A stretch of 64,000 bases of DNA, from NCBI RefSeq assembly GCF_963678635.1, contig NC_087066.1:34601301-34665300 (forward strand), read 5' to 3'. Shown here piece after piece: positions 24,601 through 33,215 of the stretch. This stretch comes from Symsagittifera roscoffensis (lineage: Eukaryota; Xenacoelomorpha; Acoela; Convolutidae). The notes under the pieces were generated by a model. That model was not told the DNA's origin, did no database searches, and saw only the letters and a list, made by a program, of their open reading frames with translations. Each line of letters opens with the position of its first letter. Position 1 is the stretch's first letter. A program made the translations under genes and the position numbers.

Positions 24601-25029
24601 AGAAAAGACAGTGTTCAACCCTTGCTCACTATCCAGAAGTTCCGCTAGCAGATCAAACATGAATCTCACTCTAGAACGCTGTTCGAAGTTTCCTGACGCG
24701 GAGTTGACTATGAAAATGATGCCCGGAAGTTGCCTTCGGGCTAGTTGAGGAGCTATAAGAGCCATTTTTGGGTCGGTGAAAACTTGGCACTTTTGAATTC
24801 CAATTGAGTCTGAATTTTTGAGGATGTATTTTTTCCTCCAAGAAGCAGCAGCTTGCGCTATTTCTTCTGGTGAGATATTAATTAATTTTGGGCGATAATT
24901 ATCAATTAAAGAAGGTAAAGTCTGCAGCGAAATCACCGTCACAAAAAATATTAAACACAATATTACACAGAGTCTATTCTTGCTGCACATAGCCTTTAAG
25001 AATCGAATCAACTTTATTTTCCACATCAC
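12299..25029 (-). CDS. GT31 beta-1,3-glycosyltransferase gene (three exons)
   Basis: Join of 24457-25029, 12973-13223 and 12299-12680; 401 residues, a usual length for the family. GT31 enzymes are Golgi type II membrane proteins that transfer Gal or GlcNAc in beta-1,3 linkage from UDP-sugars. Seen here: a short basic cytoplasmic start, a signal anchor at about 20-38, a stem, then the catalytic domain with IIFIVNSASGNFEQRSRVR (about 104-122), FVVGS (146-150), HIEDSYQTLTLKT (174-186), KMDDD (218-222), YPYYNFG (278-284) and VEDV (307-310). All three junctions agree in phase with GT-AG borders. Intron 1 is 11.2 kb and full of retroelement remains. Exons 2 and 3 are present a second time at 6308-6558 and 5635-6016. 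The exact acceptor sugar cannot be told. Confidence 0.85.
12973..13223 (-). CDS. GT31 exon 2 (main model)
   Basis: 251-nt internal exon with acceptor TTTACAG and donor CAG/GTGTTT. It encodes the KMDDD metal-binding motif. The 292-bp intron to exon 3 differs from the copy-1 intron by one base of length. Confidence 0.85.
13839..16930 (+). pseudogene. Dead Ty3/gypsy element (gag to RNase H), copy 2
   Basis: Same element as at 7173 but not cut at the right side. After the LGD reverse-transcriptase box it continues with the thumb and connection region (16116-16260, around SSFNC and PKPLKQLKFF). RNase H follows: MGLGDTLKQM and RKNWASISPALR at about 16503-16580, and EIVDYCSREPLDEPWEE at about 16813-16870, the characteristic end of RNase H in this family. 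Frames break many times, so it is inactive. It lies in GT31 intron 1 in antisense orientation. No LTR is recognisable at its left end. Confidence 0.85.
16960..17684 (+). pseudogene. Ty3/gypsy zinc knuckle and protease remnant
   Basis: A second gypsy piece placed after RNase H, out of normal order. At 16980-17170, split over two frames, there is a Cys-rich block (CSFC in one frame, then LCRNKNRCSQN and RFCNSIH in another) with the spacing of a gag zinc knuckle followed by a basic stretch. From about 17330, IDTELKITLMAETGCEEM followed by a GLRG motif looks like a retropepsin domain whose DTG active site has become DTE. This implies a separate insertion or rearrangement next to the gag-RT-RNase H remnant. 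The order zinc knuckle then protease is normal within this piece. Confidence 0.6.
17685..17761. repeat. 77-bp direct repeat, left copy
   Basis: Starts GCCGTTAGGTGAGGTATAAG and is repeated without a mismatch at 18398-18474. The two copies flank the antisense gag frame. They are far longer than any target-site duplication but short for LTRs, and they do not start and end with TG/CA. Confidence 0.9.
17735..18385 (-). CDS. Intact gag-like ORF of a Ty3/gypsy-type element
   Basis: A 216-residue uninterrupted frame starting ATGGCGCAGCCAGCA, opposite in strand to the dead elements around it. It shares the gag start MAQPA with the dead element at 13839, and a capsid-like segment FDRYEAFTRKQNKTETLEQF (about 167-186) aligns with the corresponding decayed segment there. 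It ends in a partial zinc-knuckle beginning, CPNC, then runs a few codons into the left 77-bp repeat and stops. Gag packages element RNA; no protease or polymerase follows, so this is at most a gag-only, non-autonomous unit. The ATG lies 13 bp from the right 77-bp repeat, leaving almost no room for a primer binding site. It could also be a 3'-truncated fragment captured during a rearrangement. Confidence 0.75.
   Translation of the reverse strand: MAQPALTTKKPLGIAPFWQKASAEPPTEWEKWNQQLYLGIVAKDGINLQKLFRDPSAVRKPQEPGYELPIEGETQSQTRDRNIRNQEKKIQWDNQCAQLDNLGPTVDGIPWEEADIKVRSYIYLSLGNEGQRRLNQHYPDLKIHEISTRAFWNRLEHLFIKDRNVTFDRYEAFTRKQNKTETLEQFHCGLTELVIKGNFKCPNCNNNTVFLFSVSD
18398..18474. repeat. 77-bp direct repeat, right copy
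   Basis: Perfect copy of 17685-17761, offset 713 bp. In gag orientation it lies immediately upstream of the start codon, the position of a 5' LTR. Confidence 0.9.
18475..19516 (+). pseudogene. Probable decayed retroelement sequence
   Basis: Less AT-rich than its surroundings, with short open pieces in all plus frames (for example around 19081-19269, strongly basic). Near 18705-18775 the phrase ATATCCGTATGGATAACAG occurs twice in tandem, about 45 bp apart. I infer a continuation of the gypsy graveyard, perhaps an integrase end or LTR, but no diagnostic motif (HHCC, DDE) is legible. Confidence 0.35.
19517..19540. repeat. (TA)n microsatellite
   Basis: About eleven TA dinucleotides followed by TATAATAATTG, at the right edge of the retroelement remains. 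Confidence 0.95.
19541..23177. other. AT-rich intron sequence, nothing recognised
   Basis: Part of GT31 intron 1. Long runs of A and T and no frame with a protein-like composition. Frames at 21765-21974 and 22003-22227 are open but look random and carry no motif. Confidence 0.5.
23178..23197. repeat. Poly(C) run of 20
   Basis: A 20-base cytosine homopolymer in otherwise AT-rich DNA. On the other strand it is a G-run able to form quadruplex-type structures. Length is likely variable or uncertain in the assembly. Confidence 0.95.
23198..24456. other. Intron sequence upstream of the exon 1 donor, nothing recognised
   Basis: AT-rich, within GT31 intron 1. No coding or repeat signature that I can support. 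Confidence 0.5.
24457..25029 (-). CDS. GT31 exon 1 (signal anchor and N-terminal catalytic half)
   Basis: 573 nt, 191 complete codons, ending at donor CAG/GTAGTA. The chosen start gives a type II topology: about 19 residues with five or more basic side chains, then a hydrophobic anchor (CVILCLIFFVTVISL). A second ATG follows at codon 2. The catalytic half holds the family's N-S-x-x-x-N-x-x-x-R-x-x-R-R-x-like block and DSYQTLTLKT. Unlike exons 2 and 3 it is present only once in the window. Confidence 0.85.
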
Positions 25030-25839
25030 TTCACATTTTTTGAAAGTTATTCCAGAAATTTTTTTAAGTGAAAAAACTCAAATAATTGCAATGTATGGAT
25101 TTCTGAGTTATTCAAAAGTACCACGCAATGAGGTCAAACAGTGCAGAACAAAAGATTCATTATTCCTTAAGAAATATAGTTTTTGTGTTTTTTATAACAT
25201 GGATGCAGATTGCATCCCGTTGTTGAGTAAAAACTTGATTAAACCCGAGTTTTCTGTTTAATCAAGTTTTTTGAAAAAAAGGTTTAAAAATGAAAGAATT
25301 ATAGTGGCGCTTAAGGAAAGAAACTTCGAATCGATTGTTTTACCCAGATATTTCAAAAACTGCAGTTTTTCCAAGAGTTTGAAGAAAAAAACTTTCACGC
25401 CTCTTGGTTTTTTAATTCCTCAATTTCTCTACAACTTCTTGTTCAATTCCTATAAAATATTCAGTGCCTTTACAGAATAATTGCCATATTACGACAAAAT
25501 TTTGCAACCACTAAGCATTTTTAATGTTTACAATTTTAAAATGAAAATTGCTTTCATGCTTCAGGAGAGTTCAAAAGATCAGTCTCGTTAACTTAAAAAC
25601 ATTGACACATTTTTTTCAGTCAACAGCCCAGCAAATTCATGGAAAGCTTCAGGATCACCTCAATACATTGAGCTGAGCCTCTGGATCCGGGATCAGATCT
25701 CATAACAGTTTTTTCTAATCCCTCACTGTGAATTAATATGGCTCAGATCAGATATCATTTCGGATTAAATTGAGAAATGCTAATTGGTGAACATGATTGC
25801 TCAGTACATGCAAAACACGTCAATTTGTTCTTTGCCAGA
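25030..25839. other. Upstream flank of the GT31 gene, no clear promoter motif
   Basis: AT-rich sequence 5' of GT31 exon 1. I see no convincing TATA or initiator pair and no exon. Any 5' UTR exon would be here but cannot be called. Confidence 0.35.
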
Positions 25840-25950
25840 TGTGTGGTGGGATTTTTTTCTTTGAAAACTATATCCAACTGTATTACAGGCACTTTGAGGG
25901 CAACTGGAACTTTCCATAGCCTCGTCTTGATCGAGCAGTCTTGTTAGTGT
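25840..25950 (+). mobile_element. Right-end fragment of the GTTCCGACT repeat family
   Basis: The end GGCAACTGGAACTTTCCATA followed by GCCTCGTCTTGATCGAGCAG and TCTTGTT corresponds, with substitutions, to the right ends at 34947 and 38284. A LINE has inserted at its very end, so the family predates that LINE insertion. Confidence 0.6.
25938..25950. repeat. Target-site duplication of the LINE, left copy
   Basis: GTCTTGTTAGTGT, 13 bp, matching 26650-26662 exactly. Confidence 0.85.
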
Positions 25951-26649
25951 TGTTGTTGTTGTTGTTGCCCTTCTGAGATCTATTCGTCGCTCGTTGTTGG
26001 GTCCAGGGTTGTGGGGAGTTTCAGGAATATTGCTGTCTTCTTCGGTTGCTTCCAGAGATCGGCTGGGGTTAAGTTCGTAGGATTTGCGATGCAGTCGAAC
26101 AGGTGTATAGTTGTGTGGCTTGTTTGCTGGCAGTCCGGGCAGAGTTCGCTTACTGTCGGGTCAATTCTGTTCATGTACGAGTTCAGGAACTTTGAGTAGC
26201 CGGATCTGAGCTGTGCCAGTGTTCTTCTTGTTGTTCTTGGTAATTCGATTTCTTCTTTGGCAATTTTTGGTGGATTGTGTCCGAGGACTGCTGGGTATTC
26301 GTAGGTTTGTAAGGCGTCGCGTATCTCATTTGTGTGGATCGTTTTTAGCAGGTTTCTGTACTTCTTTTCGGTTAGAGGTCTATTGCTGTCGAGTAGAGGT
26401 TCAATGTATCTTTCTTCATATCGTGTTTGGAGGGTTTCTTTCATGAGTCTTCGTGGGTTCTTGGGTTCTTTCGTGAGTTGGTTTCCTGGGTGATCTGGCA
26501 AGTGGTTGGCGAGATGATGTTGTATCGTTCGCATTCTGAGGTGTCGTCTAACTGGTAGAACGGATGTTTCTTGGTGAAGGTGGTCTATGGTGCAAATGGT
26601 GCCAACCCTGCCGCAACAGCGACAGACTTCCCAGAAAGGGACCCTATTC
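25951..26649 (-). mobile_element. 5'-truncated Jockey/I-like LINE with 13-bp TSD
   Basis: A 699-bp fragment of a non-LTR retrotransposon. On the minus strand it is open from its truncated 5' end to the stop at 25980. It encodes the end of ORF2, a region between RT and C-terminus (near FWEVCRCCG and ETSVLPVRRHLRM), then RSGYSKFLNSYMNRIDP and the C-terminal zinc-knuckle-like motif C-P-D-C with H-T-T-I-H-L-F-D-C, and LTPADLW. It ends in a (CAA)n tail (six to seven units). The perfect 13-bp duplication marks target-primed insertion with 5' truncation. The uninterrupted frame suggests a fairly young insertion. Confidence 0.9.
25980..26649 (-). pseudogene. LINE ORF2 C-terminal fragment
   Basis: Open frame of about 222 codons without its start; the first internal ATG is at 26534. 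The Cys/His pattern CPxC-x9-HLFxC and the following LTPADLW are typical of the 3' end of Jockey-clade ORF2. It contains no RT catalytic core, so it has no function alone. Confidence 0.85.
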
Positions 26650-26662
26650 GTCTTGTTAGTGT
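26650..26662. repeat. Target-site duplication of the LINE, right copy
   Basis: GTCTTGTTAGTGT, identical to 25938-25950. Confidence 0.85.
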
Positions 26663-26985
26663 CCTAACGAAGAGCGTTTTGTGAAAGCAAGTCAAAAGTT
26701 AGAAAACAAAAACAAAAAAATTTCAAATTTGTTTACTGAAATCGCCAATTTTTTTCTGGATGTATATCCTTAGTTGCTCATCAACTTAATCCTTACTTGC
26801 GCAAAACATCTACAAATTTTCGATTTGAAGATAATATAAGCAAAAAACTTGAATCTAATTTAAAGTAATTGTGAACACTTTATGAATTGACCATAACCAG
26901 GCTTGGACCTAAGAAACTGAAAGAAAAAACTGAAAAGACATGTTAATTCATAAATTAGAAATAAAATTAGACAAGGGGTCGGTGA
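26663..26985. other. AT-rich spacer, nothing recognised
   Basis: No frame, repeat family or structure that I can support. Confidence 0.5.
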
Positions 26986-27540
26986 AAATATGGGTCCAGT
27001 GCGGATGACGTCTCTTCAACTAGCTCTGGGGTAACTTGTGAAGCGACGCCAGCTTATTAGCACGTTCCCTGCTGAAGTGAATACGAGTTAAAGGCTTGTC
27101 TATTGCGCGAAATTTGAATAGTTCCAAAGCAGACGATGTCGACAAGTCTTTCGAAAGCGTCATGATACACTGATCCATGATCGGGTGGATTACTTTCTAG
27201 GGTGTCACTTGAGCCCTAGAACTCGAGGGCGATATCGGAGTCTATACTTTCTTTTCCTGCTCACGGCGAATCTTTGCTTGAACTTCTGCACTTGTTTTGT
27301 TCTGTGCTTCTTTAGTATTCTAAGGCCTCACCTTTCGAGCTGTCGGCAAACCAAAAACTGAGTTTTGAATGGCGTTGGACTTAAGTTGGTTTAAATTCAG
27401 TGTCTAGGCATCTGCAAAGATCTTTTATCAATCCGGGGGAGAGGCGCGACTGAGGAAGTTCAGTTGGACATTGCCCGCGGCTCATCCTAAAGTTTTTACG
27501 GGGTTCATCAGTGTCCCTAGTACCCTGAAACCTATTAACA
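26986..27540 (-). pseudogene. Decayed coding island, origin unknown
   Basis: A block of higher GC than its flanks. On the minus strand one frame reads through long protein-like pieces broken by few stops: KEAQNKTSAEVQAKIRREQE at about 27260-27320, then from 27180 down to 27030 a segment around LSTSSALELFKFRAIDKP and LTRIHFSRERANKLASLHKL. The amphipathic, charged composition suggests former coding sequence, perhaps a gag or a dead host gene. I do not recognise the family. Confidence 0.4.
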
Positions 27541-27763
27541 CCTACCAAACAATAATTCAAAATTCACAAGCGTAATTTTTGAGTGTGGATTTGGGAATCC
27601 ATCTCATCTTCTGGACAATCGATTATATTCAAAACGAAACAATTTCAAATCTGCATTACTTACCGTCATAAACAATATTCTCATGAAAAATAATGAGATT
27701 TAGTTCACGGTTTTGACATGCGAATGTTTTCTTTGACGTCACAAATTATAGATTTGAAGTTGT
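27541..27763. other. Short spacer, nothing recognised
   Basis: AT-rich; it lies between the decayed coding island and the next repeat copy. Confidence 0.4.
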
Positions 27764-28210
27764 TGTTTTGACTTTCGAAGAAAGTGACATACGTAATATT
27801 TAAGCTCGGGTGGTTTTTTCGTTTTTTTTTGCACACAAATTTCGACTTTTTAACTAGCAATTTCGGAAGGGATTTTTTTCTTTATCATTCGAAACCTTTT
27901 GTTGTAAATATATTTCACCTGTAATTACATTTTGTAAAAATAATGAGGGTTTAAAAATAGCCAATTTGCCCAATCCGGGACAATTACCGCGCGATAATTT
28001 TCGTCTTATCTAAGAACTTCTAAGAAATCGTTCGAAATTGAAATGAGGCAAGATGCTTGGTCTAGTTAATAATTAGCTATATGCGAAATTATCACTTTGT
28101 ATTTAACATAGCGGGTGGAGTGATGATTTACAAAACTTTTTTTAAAAATTTTAAAATTGTTTCATATATTTGAAACGCAGTCGGATCGTTCGGTTCAGGG
28201 TTTGTTCAAA
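27764..28210 (+). mobile_element. Diverged copy of the GTTCCGACT repeat family
   Basis: It shares in order with the copy at 34431: GCTCGGGTGG followed by a T run, CGACTTTTTAACTAGC, ATTTCACCTG, ATGAGGGTTTAAA, GGGACAATTA, the GCGC-rich centre, and CAGTCGGA near the right end. It is about 450 bp and clearly older than the other copies. Confidence 0.75.
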
Positions 28211-29213
28211 GAGGACCTATCAGTACGCCTTAACATGCCCATCTAACGACAGTCGATGTTAAATTTTTTCCCACATTCCAAATTGAAATTATTTATGAAG
28301 AATTGTTTTATGAAGTTCAAGTGAGAGCTGCAGACACTATCATTTCCATGGCAGTAGATCGGACACTCGACTGGACGGCCTCACAATTAATGCCCTTGTA
28401 CTATGCTAAGAGCTTTTCAATGAAAAGACGATAGCTAAGATAAAGTTGAACTTGTAGAACACTTACACAAAAGAATCACTTTCTCATTCCATCCTCAGCG
28501 TGAACTGATTTTTAAAAAAAACGGAAAAAAACGCAGCCCTATTTTTCTCAACATTCAAACATTTTTTTTTGAAATTTTGTATTGGGCTCATATTTAAAAG
28601 ATCCAGATTGAGTTATCCTTAAAAAACCTAAAAAAAATAGTTTTCAGCCAGAGTTCTTTCCCACACCTTTTAGGTCATCTTAAACAAAATTGAAATGAAA
28701 TTGAACTAAAAAAGTTTCCATTTAGACACATGAACAAAATTCAATTCAAACTTGTCAACAAAGTTCTGTCTGAGCGAAACGAGAAATCTCACCTCACCTC
28801 AATTAACAATTTACTTTTAAAAGAATCACGCTAACCATTTTAAATATAACAAGCAGCTTAATTAGCACAGAATGTTTCGACCTCGATGGTTTTTGAATAT
28901 TTTGGAAACATCGAAAAAAAACGTCATAATATCGAAAAAATATCTAAAGGCAATTTTCAGAAATATCCTAAAATGTTTACAAGCGAAAAAAATTCAGGCC
29001 AGTTTTTTTTTAATTAGCGAGAATTATTAATTTGCTAGAGTTATGCAATCGAAATGTAGACTTTTGTGGGTTAACAATTTGTTTACCAAATTCACTTGAA
29101 CTTCTAGACAGCACGTGAACTCTTACAATCAGGCTCTGACATGCTCAAATTTTTCTCAAAAATTGAAATTATACCTCTTGACAACTGCTATTACTAAACA
29201 CTTAGAAGTTATA
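28211..29213. other. AT-rich intergenic stretch, nothing recognised
   Basis: No supported gene or repeat. Confidence 0.45.
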
Positions 29214-29944
29214 CAGTGCTGATTTAAATTAACCGGACAAAACGCGGTTAACTTGAAATTTAAAACGCATTTTTCTCAAAATGGGTTGAGTTTAGGTGAA
29301 AACTTATGAAGACAAAACTTGTTTAGAATTTTAGAAGAATTATTATGGTGTAATTTGCTCTGCGAAATTCGGGTCCAAAATTTTTACCCCAAAAATGGGT
29401 CATTTTGGCTTTTCTTAGTTAATCAAAAATTACGCCAAAAATACCCAGTCGATCGCAGACATAATTATGTCAAAGTGAGCCCCTTACGTAGCTCAACAAA
29501 CTTTAAGAAGGGTATTTTCTCCAAAAAAAATTGCATATTGTTTAAAAATTGTTTTTAAATAAAAAGTTGGTATTTTATATAGTAAAAATGACCTTTTTTG
29601 TCTATCAAACAAAAATAAATTAACTTATACAATATTTTGGAGATTATACCCTTCTTAAAGTTTGTTGGGCTACGTAAGGGTCTCACTTTGATATAGTTAT
29701 GTCTGTGATCGACTGGGTATTTTCGGCTAATTTTTTATCAACTAAGAAAAGCCAAATGACCCATTTTTGGCGTAAAATTTTGGGCCCGAATTTTGCAAAA
29801 CCAATTGCACCATTTCAATTCTGCTAAAATTTTAAGCAAGTTTTGTCTTCATAAATTTTCACCTAAACTCAATCCAATTTGAGAAAAATGCGTTTTAAAT
29901 TTCAAGTTTAGCGCGTTTTGTCCGGTTAATTTAAATCAGCACTG
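29214..29944. mobile_element. 731-bp foldback element with Tc1/mariner-type ends
   Basis: Two arms of about 310 bp in inverted orientation around a central loop of roughly 110 bp. The outer 30-odd bases are perfect inverted repeats beginning CAGTGCTGATTTAAATTAAC. A TA dinucleotide flanks each side (29212-29213 and 29945-29946), the target duplication of Tc1/mariner transposons, whose ends also commonly begin CAGTG. There is no transposase frame, so this is a non-autonomous foldback copy. Transcribed, it would make a long imperfect hairpin RNA. Confidence 0.9.
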
Positions 29945-29946
29945 TA

Positions 29947-30188
29947 TCAGCACTCTTGATATTGAAACTTTTTTTGGAAATTTTCATCGGTCGGTTTTTC
30001 TATGTATCCATTTAGCCTTTGTCGGCTTAGTTTCGAGAAAATAGTTTTTTATGCAGATTTTACGAAGGCTTTTACTAAAAATTAATAGCAAGCTAGATTG
30101 ATAGCTTCCTATTTGGTATAGTTTCCCTTTTGATTTTTTCGCTTTGAAGATTTATCGGGTCAAGTAGTTTCGACTGGTCTTATAGGAT
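29947..30188. other. Spacer, nothing recognised
   Basis: Short AT-rich interval between two inverted-repeat structures. Confidence 0.4.
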
Positions 30189-30442
30189 GGAAACTGTATG
30201 ACTAGCGTTTTTTCAATACTTTTTTTCGGAAAAAAATTCAAAAAATTTTTCCAATAAATTTTGAGATCAATGTTTTAAAGACCACTATTTTAAAGAGGTT
30301 AATTTTTAGTTTCTCGAGTTTTTGTTTTCAATCGAGAAACAATTTTAGTTCCAAAAAAACGCTAGTCATACAATTCCCATAATATGGGAACTGTATGACT
30401 AGGATTTTTTCATAGACAAATTGTATGGAACTGTATGACTAG
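30189..30442. repeat. Cluster of GGAACTGTATGACTAG motifs
   Basis: The phrase GGA(A)ACTGTATGACTAG occurs at 30189-30205, 30386-30402 and 30427-30442 in direct orientation, and inverted at 30360-30377. The first and the inverted copy bracket a 150-bp region as arms of a hairpin (GCGTTTTTT against AAAAAACGC extends the match). It is probably a degenerate miniature inverted-repeat element with reiterated ends. Confidence 0.7.
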
Positions 30443-31090
30443 TATTTTTACTGTATGGCGGTCAACCCGGGTTGGCATAGACAACTCATATTGCATCATT
30501 TGGAGTGTGATAATAGAATTTTAAGTGGATGTGTGCTTCGGGCGACGTTAAAAACATAGCGCTTCAAAGCTTCAGAGCTATATTAGTAAGTGACAATAAT
30601 TTGTTTTCACTGGGCGTCAGTTTTTCAATTTTTTAAAGTTCTTGTTCAAAGTTTGTGGATTTTTCTGTCTACTAGCTTGCCGTGACATGTTTCCGCTATA
30701 TCGCAAGTTGTGCCAAGCAAGTTTGAAATAGATGTATCGCATGTTTGAAATCAAAAGAATGTCAATAAAAAAGTATTTCTAAGTCAAAATTCCTCCGCTC
30801 TTGAAAAAACTCTCTATCTTCATTGCAAGTGTCATCCAATCACTTGAGATGTATTCTGGTTTTGACAAACTTAATAGATTATGGCATATGTAACTTCATA
30901 GGCTTATAAGTGTTTGTAATAATCGAATTAAGTCAACATTATCACTTACTTTTAGAGTCTGTTTTCTTATTTTTCAAACTAAGTAAAAAGTGACGCTCAA
31001 AAACAAACTAAAAATATATTACAGTAAATAGTATTGAGCCAACTGTACATCATTAAATTCTTGTACGTCAGTAAATTATCTTCGTTGGGT
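30443..31090. other. Downstream flank of the P2X gene, nothing recognised
   Basis: AT-rich with no supported exon or repeat. Confidence 0.4.
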
Positions 31091-31096
31091 TTTATT
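31091..31096 (-). promoter_or_regulatory. Candidate poly(A) signal of the P2X gene
   Basis: AATAAA on the minus strand about 52 nt past the P2X stop codon, a plausible position for a compact 3' UTR. Confidence 0.45.
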
Positions 31097-31147
31097 TTCG
31101 AGAAATCACCTTGTGCAGTTTTGGGGCAAAAGCTACAGAATTTCATT

Positions 31148-32172
31148 TTACTTTCCAGCGCTCTCGTGTGGAGTCTTCGACGATTCCAGAGTTCCGTAAC
31201 TGGTCGAACTTTGCTCCTCAATTTCCTCGGAAACTACAGAAATCTTTTGATTTTTGTAGAAATGTCTATTATCTACCACATAGATTATTAGAAAATCGCA
31301 AACTATGCTGGCGATCACTAGTAATGCTAAGCCACTGGCAATGCTATTAACTAGAACTATAATGTCGAATTTGCGACCTGTGCCTTCAACTATAATGTCA
31401 AACCTTATCCCGTACGCTTTGATCAAATCGCGGTATTGAGTTCCATTCTGTCGGTAGAAGTTCGCGTATCTGAAGTTGTGACCTCCGCTTTCGGGGTCAT
31501 CAAGACGCTTGAAAGAGTATTTCGGGTGGCAGTCGTCCCAAGAATAGTCAAGGTTACAGTCCCAAGTCAGAAAAATGCCCAAAATTCCGCCGTACTTTGC
31601 AATGTCTTCAAACTTGACCCCAGCTCGCTCTAACATGTCGCCAATTCTGAAAATTGGACAGTAAACATTGTCCGTCGAACTGTAATGACAATTTCGAATT
31701 GTTTCCGGGTCTAAAATATTCCGTTTCATGAAGCCGTATTTTTTGAACTCCATTGTGCTGCGAATGAATAGGGTGAAGTTTACGGCCTCGTCTATCAGGA
31801 CTCCTTTGGTCGGCAAGGTATCTATCTCCACCGGACACCACCCTTCGATCTCACACACCTTCACTTCGGGGTCGGCTGCACTTGGAACGCAGTTACCTGT
31901 TCTCACTCCGTTCCCTGTTGGCTCCGCCCTATTCGGAACACACTGGCTCTTGCATTCTCTCTCAGGGCAGTCGCAAAGGGGTCCCACTTCGGGGTCTGCG
32001 GGACAGAAGGAGGGTGTCTGAAGAGGGGTGATGACGGCGTTGGTGATGACAGCGACCGATGATTCGAGGTTGGCAGGGTACACATAGTCTGCTACATCCC
32101 ACACTTTGTGGTAGTCTGGGTGGTTCAGTCCTCTCAAGTAGGCCACGCCCTTTAATTTTGTGGAAGAGACAC
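31148..32172 (-). CDS. P2X exon 2
   Basis: 1025 nt coding the whole ectodomain, TM2 and cytoplasmic tail in one exon. All ATP-binding residues expected for the family are present in order. Confidence 0.93.
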
Positions 32173-32685
32173 CTAAATAATAAAAATACATCATAAGGGA
32201 AATAGGACAAAACTGGTAAAACTAGAAAAAATTTTATTGTAAATTTGAGGGAAAGCATACGCCGACAAAACGCAATTTTTGGCCGCAACAAGCTTTTTTC
32301 CAAAAAAAATGGTCGGCTGATCAAGCAAATGTGTTATTGGTCATTCCTAAGTTTTAACAGAGCTCAAACCATTCGAATGGCTAACTAAAAAGAAGTCGTA
32401 AAGCACTTCAAAAACCACCGACCGGTCAAAAATTCTCGAGTACGCCGTTGCAAGTGGTTCTATTGTTTGAAGACGGTGAATATGTGCTTATGTGAACTGA
32501 CCTTGGGCGTCGGTAGTGCCTTGGTATCCTTTCTCAATGATGATGACAAATATGACAGTGTAGCAGATGATGAGCAGCTGGATGCTCCTGTGAACTATGC
32601 CTATCTTCAGAGTGGGCACCTGCACTAATTTCTCAGTCTCGTAGCTGAACAAGTGCTCTGTCATCCAACGTGTCATCCAACCCAT
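31148..32685 (-). CDS. P2X ATP-gated cation channel (two exons)
   Basis: Join of 32502-32685 and 31148-32172; 402 residues. P2X subunits form plasma-membrane trimers opened by extracellular ATP. Visible: YETEK (15-19, the TxK site), TM1 (about 35-50), KLKG (67-70, ATP-binding lysines), a Cys-rich head (Cys at about 118-174, eight instead of the usual six), the paired cysteines at about 223/233 and 267/276, NFR (294-296), Lys313, TM2 (about 331-352) and YKNQK (YxxxK) in a short acidic/Ser-rich tail. Exon 1 ends CAAG/GTCAGT and exon 2 follows TTTAG, phase 1 to phase 1; the intron is 329 bp. Animal P2X genes usually have many introns; here all but one are missing. The gene lies at the left edge of a 3.33-kb duplication that starts inside exon 2. 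Confidence 0.95.
32502..32685 (-). CDS. P2X exon 1
   Basis: 184 nt: 61 codons plus one base. It encodes the cytoplasmic N-terminus with YETEK and TM1 and ends at IEKGYQ plus eight residues. The start is the first ATG; further in-frame ATGs at codons 4 and 8 are possible. Confidence 0.9.
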
Positions 32686-33215
32686 CTTACAGATGATAAT
32701 CCAAACAATACATCAATGTAATTTGAACTCGGCGGTTTCCGGATGTCCGTTTAGGACAACGGATGGTTATTTTTAATCTCTTGCTGTTGTTGTGTCGTGC
32801 AATAAGAATTATTTTTCTTCACAATTCCTTATAAAAAGGAAAATGGCCTGTTATGCTGTCGTGTTTCCAATGAAACGCTATGTTTTTAAAATGGCAAAAT
32901 GTTCTTTTGTTTCTATTTCAAATGTAGCATTAAGTTTAATTTTCAATTTGATTTATATTAACTTGGGAAACAAAAAAAATTATGCGTGCATTGCTTTTTG
33001 AACTTGCTTGTGGTGAAACCTGACGCCATCATTCGTCTTTTATTTCATAACCAAACCATGACTACGTATTGATGTAAACTCTATTCCATGAGTTTATTTT
33101 GGTGGCGTAGGAGTGTTTTCATGCATCAATAACGATATTTTAAGCAAATTTTAGTGTTGTAATAAAAAAACTGTAGCCATATTAGCTATTCATTGAATGG
33201 AAAACCGAAAGTTTT
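32686..33215. other. P2X upstream region, copy 1
   Basis: The 5' flank of the intact gene; it should contain its promoter, but no clear core motif is visible. The same sequence lies upstream of the truncated copy at 36019-36548. Confidence 0.4.

Noticed and set aside
31436-32021. Plus-strand frames opposite P2X exon 2
   Set aside because: Shadows of the P2X coding strand.
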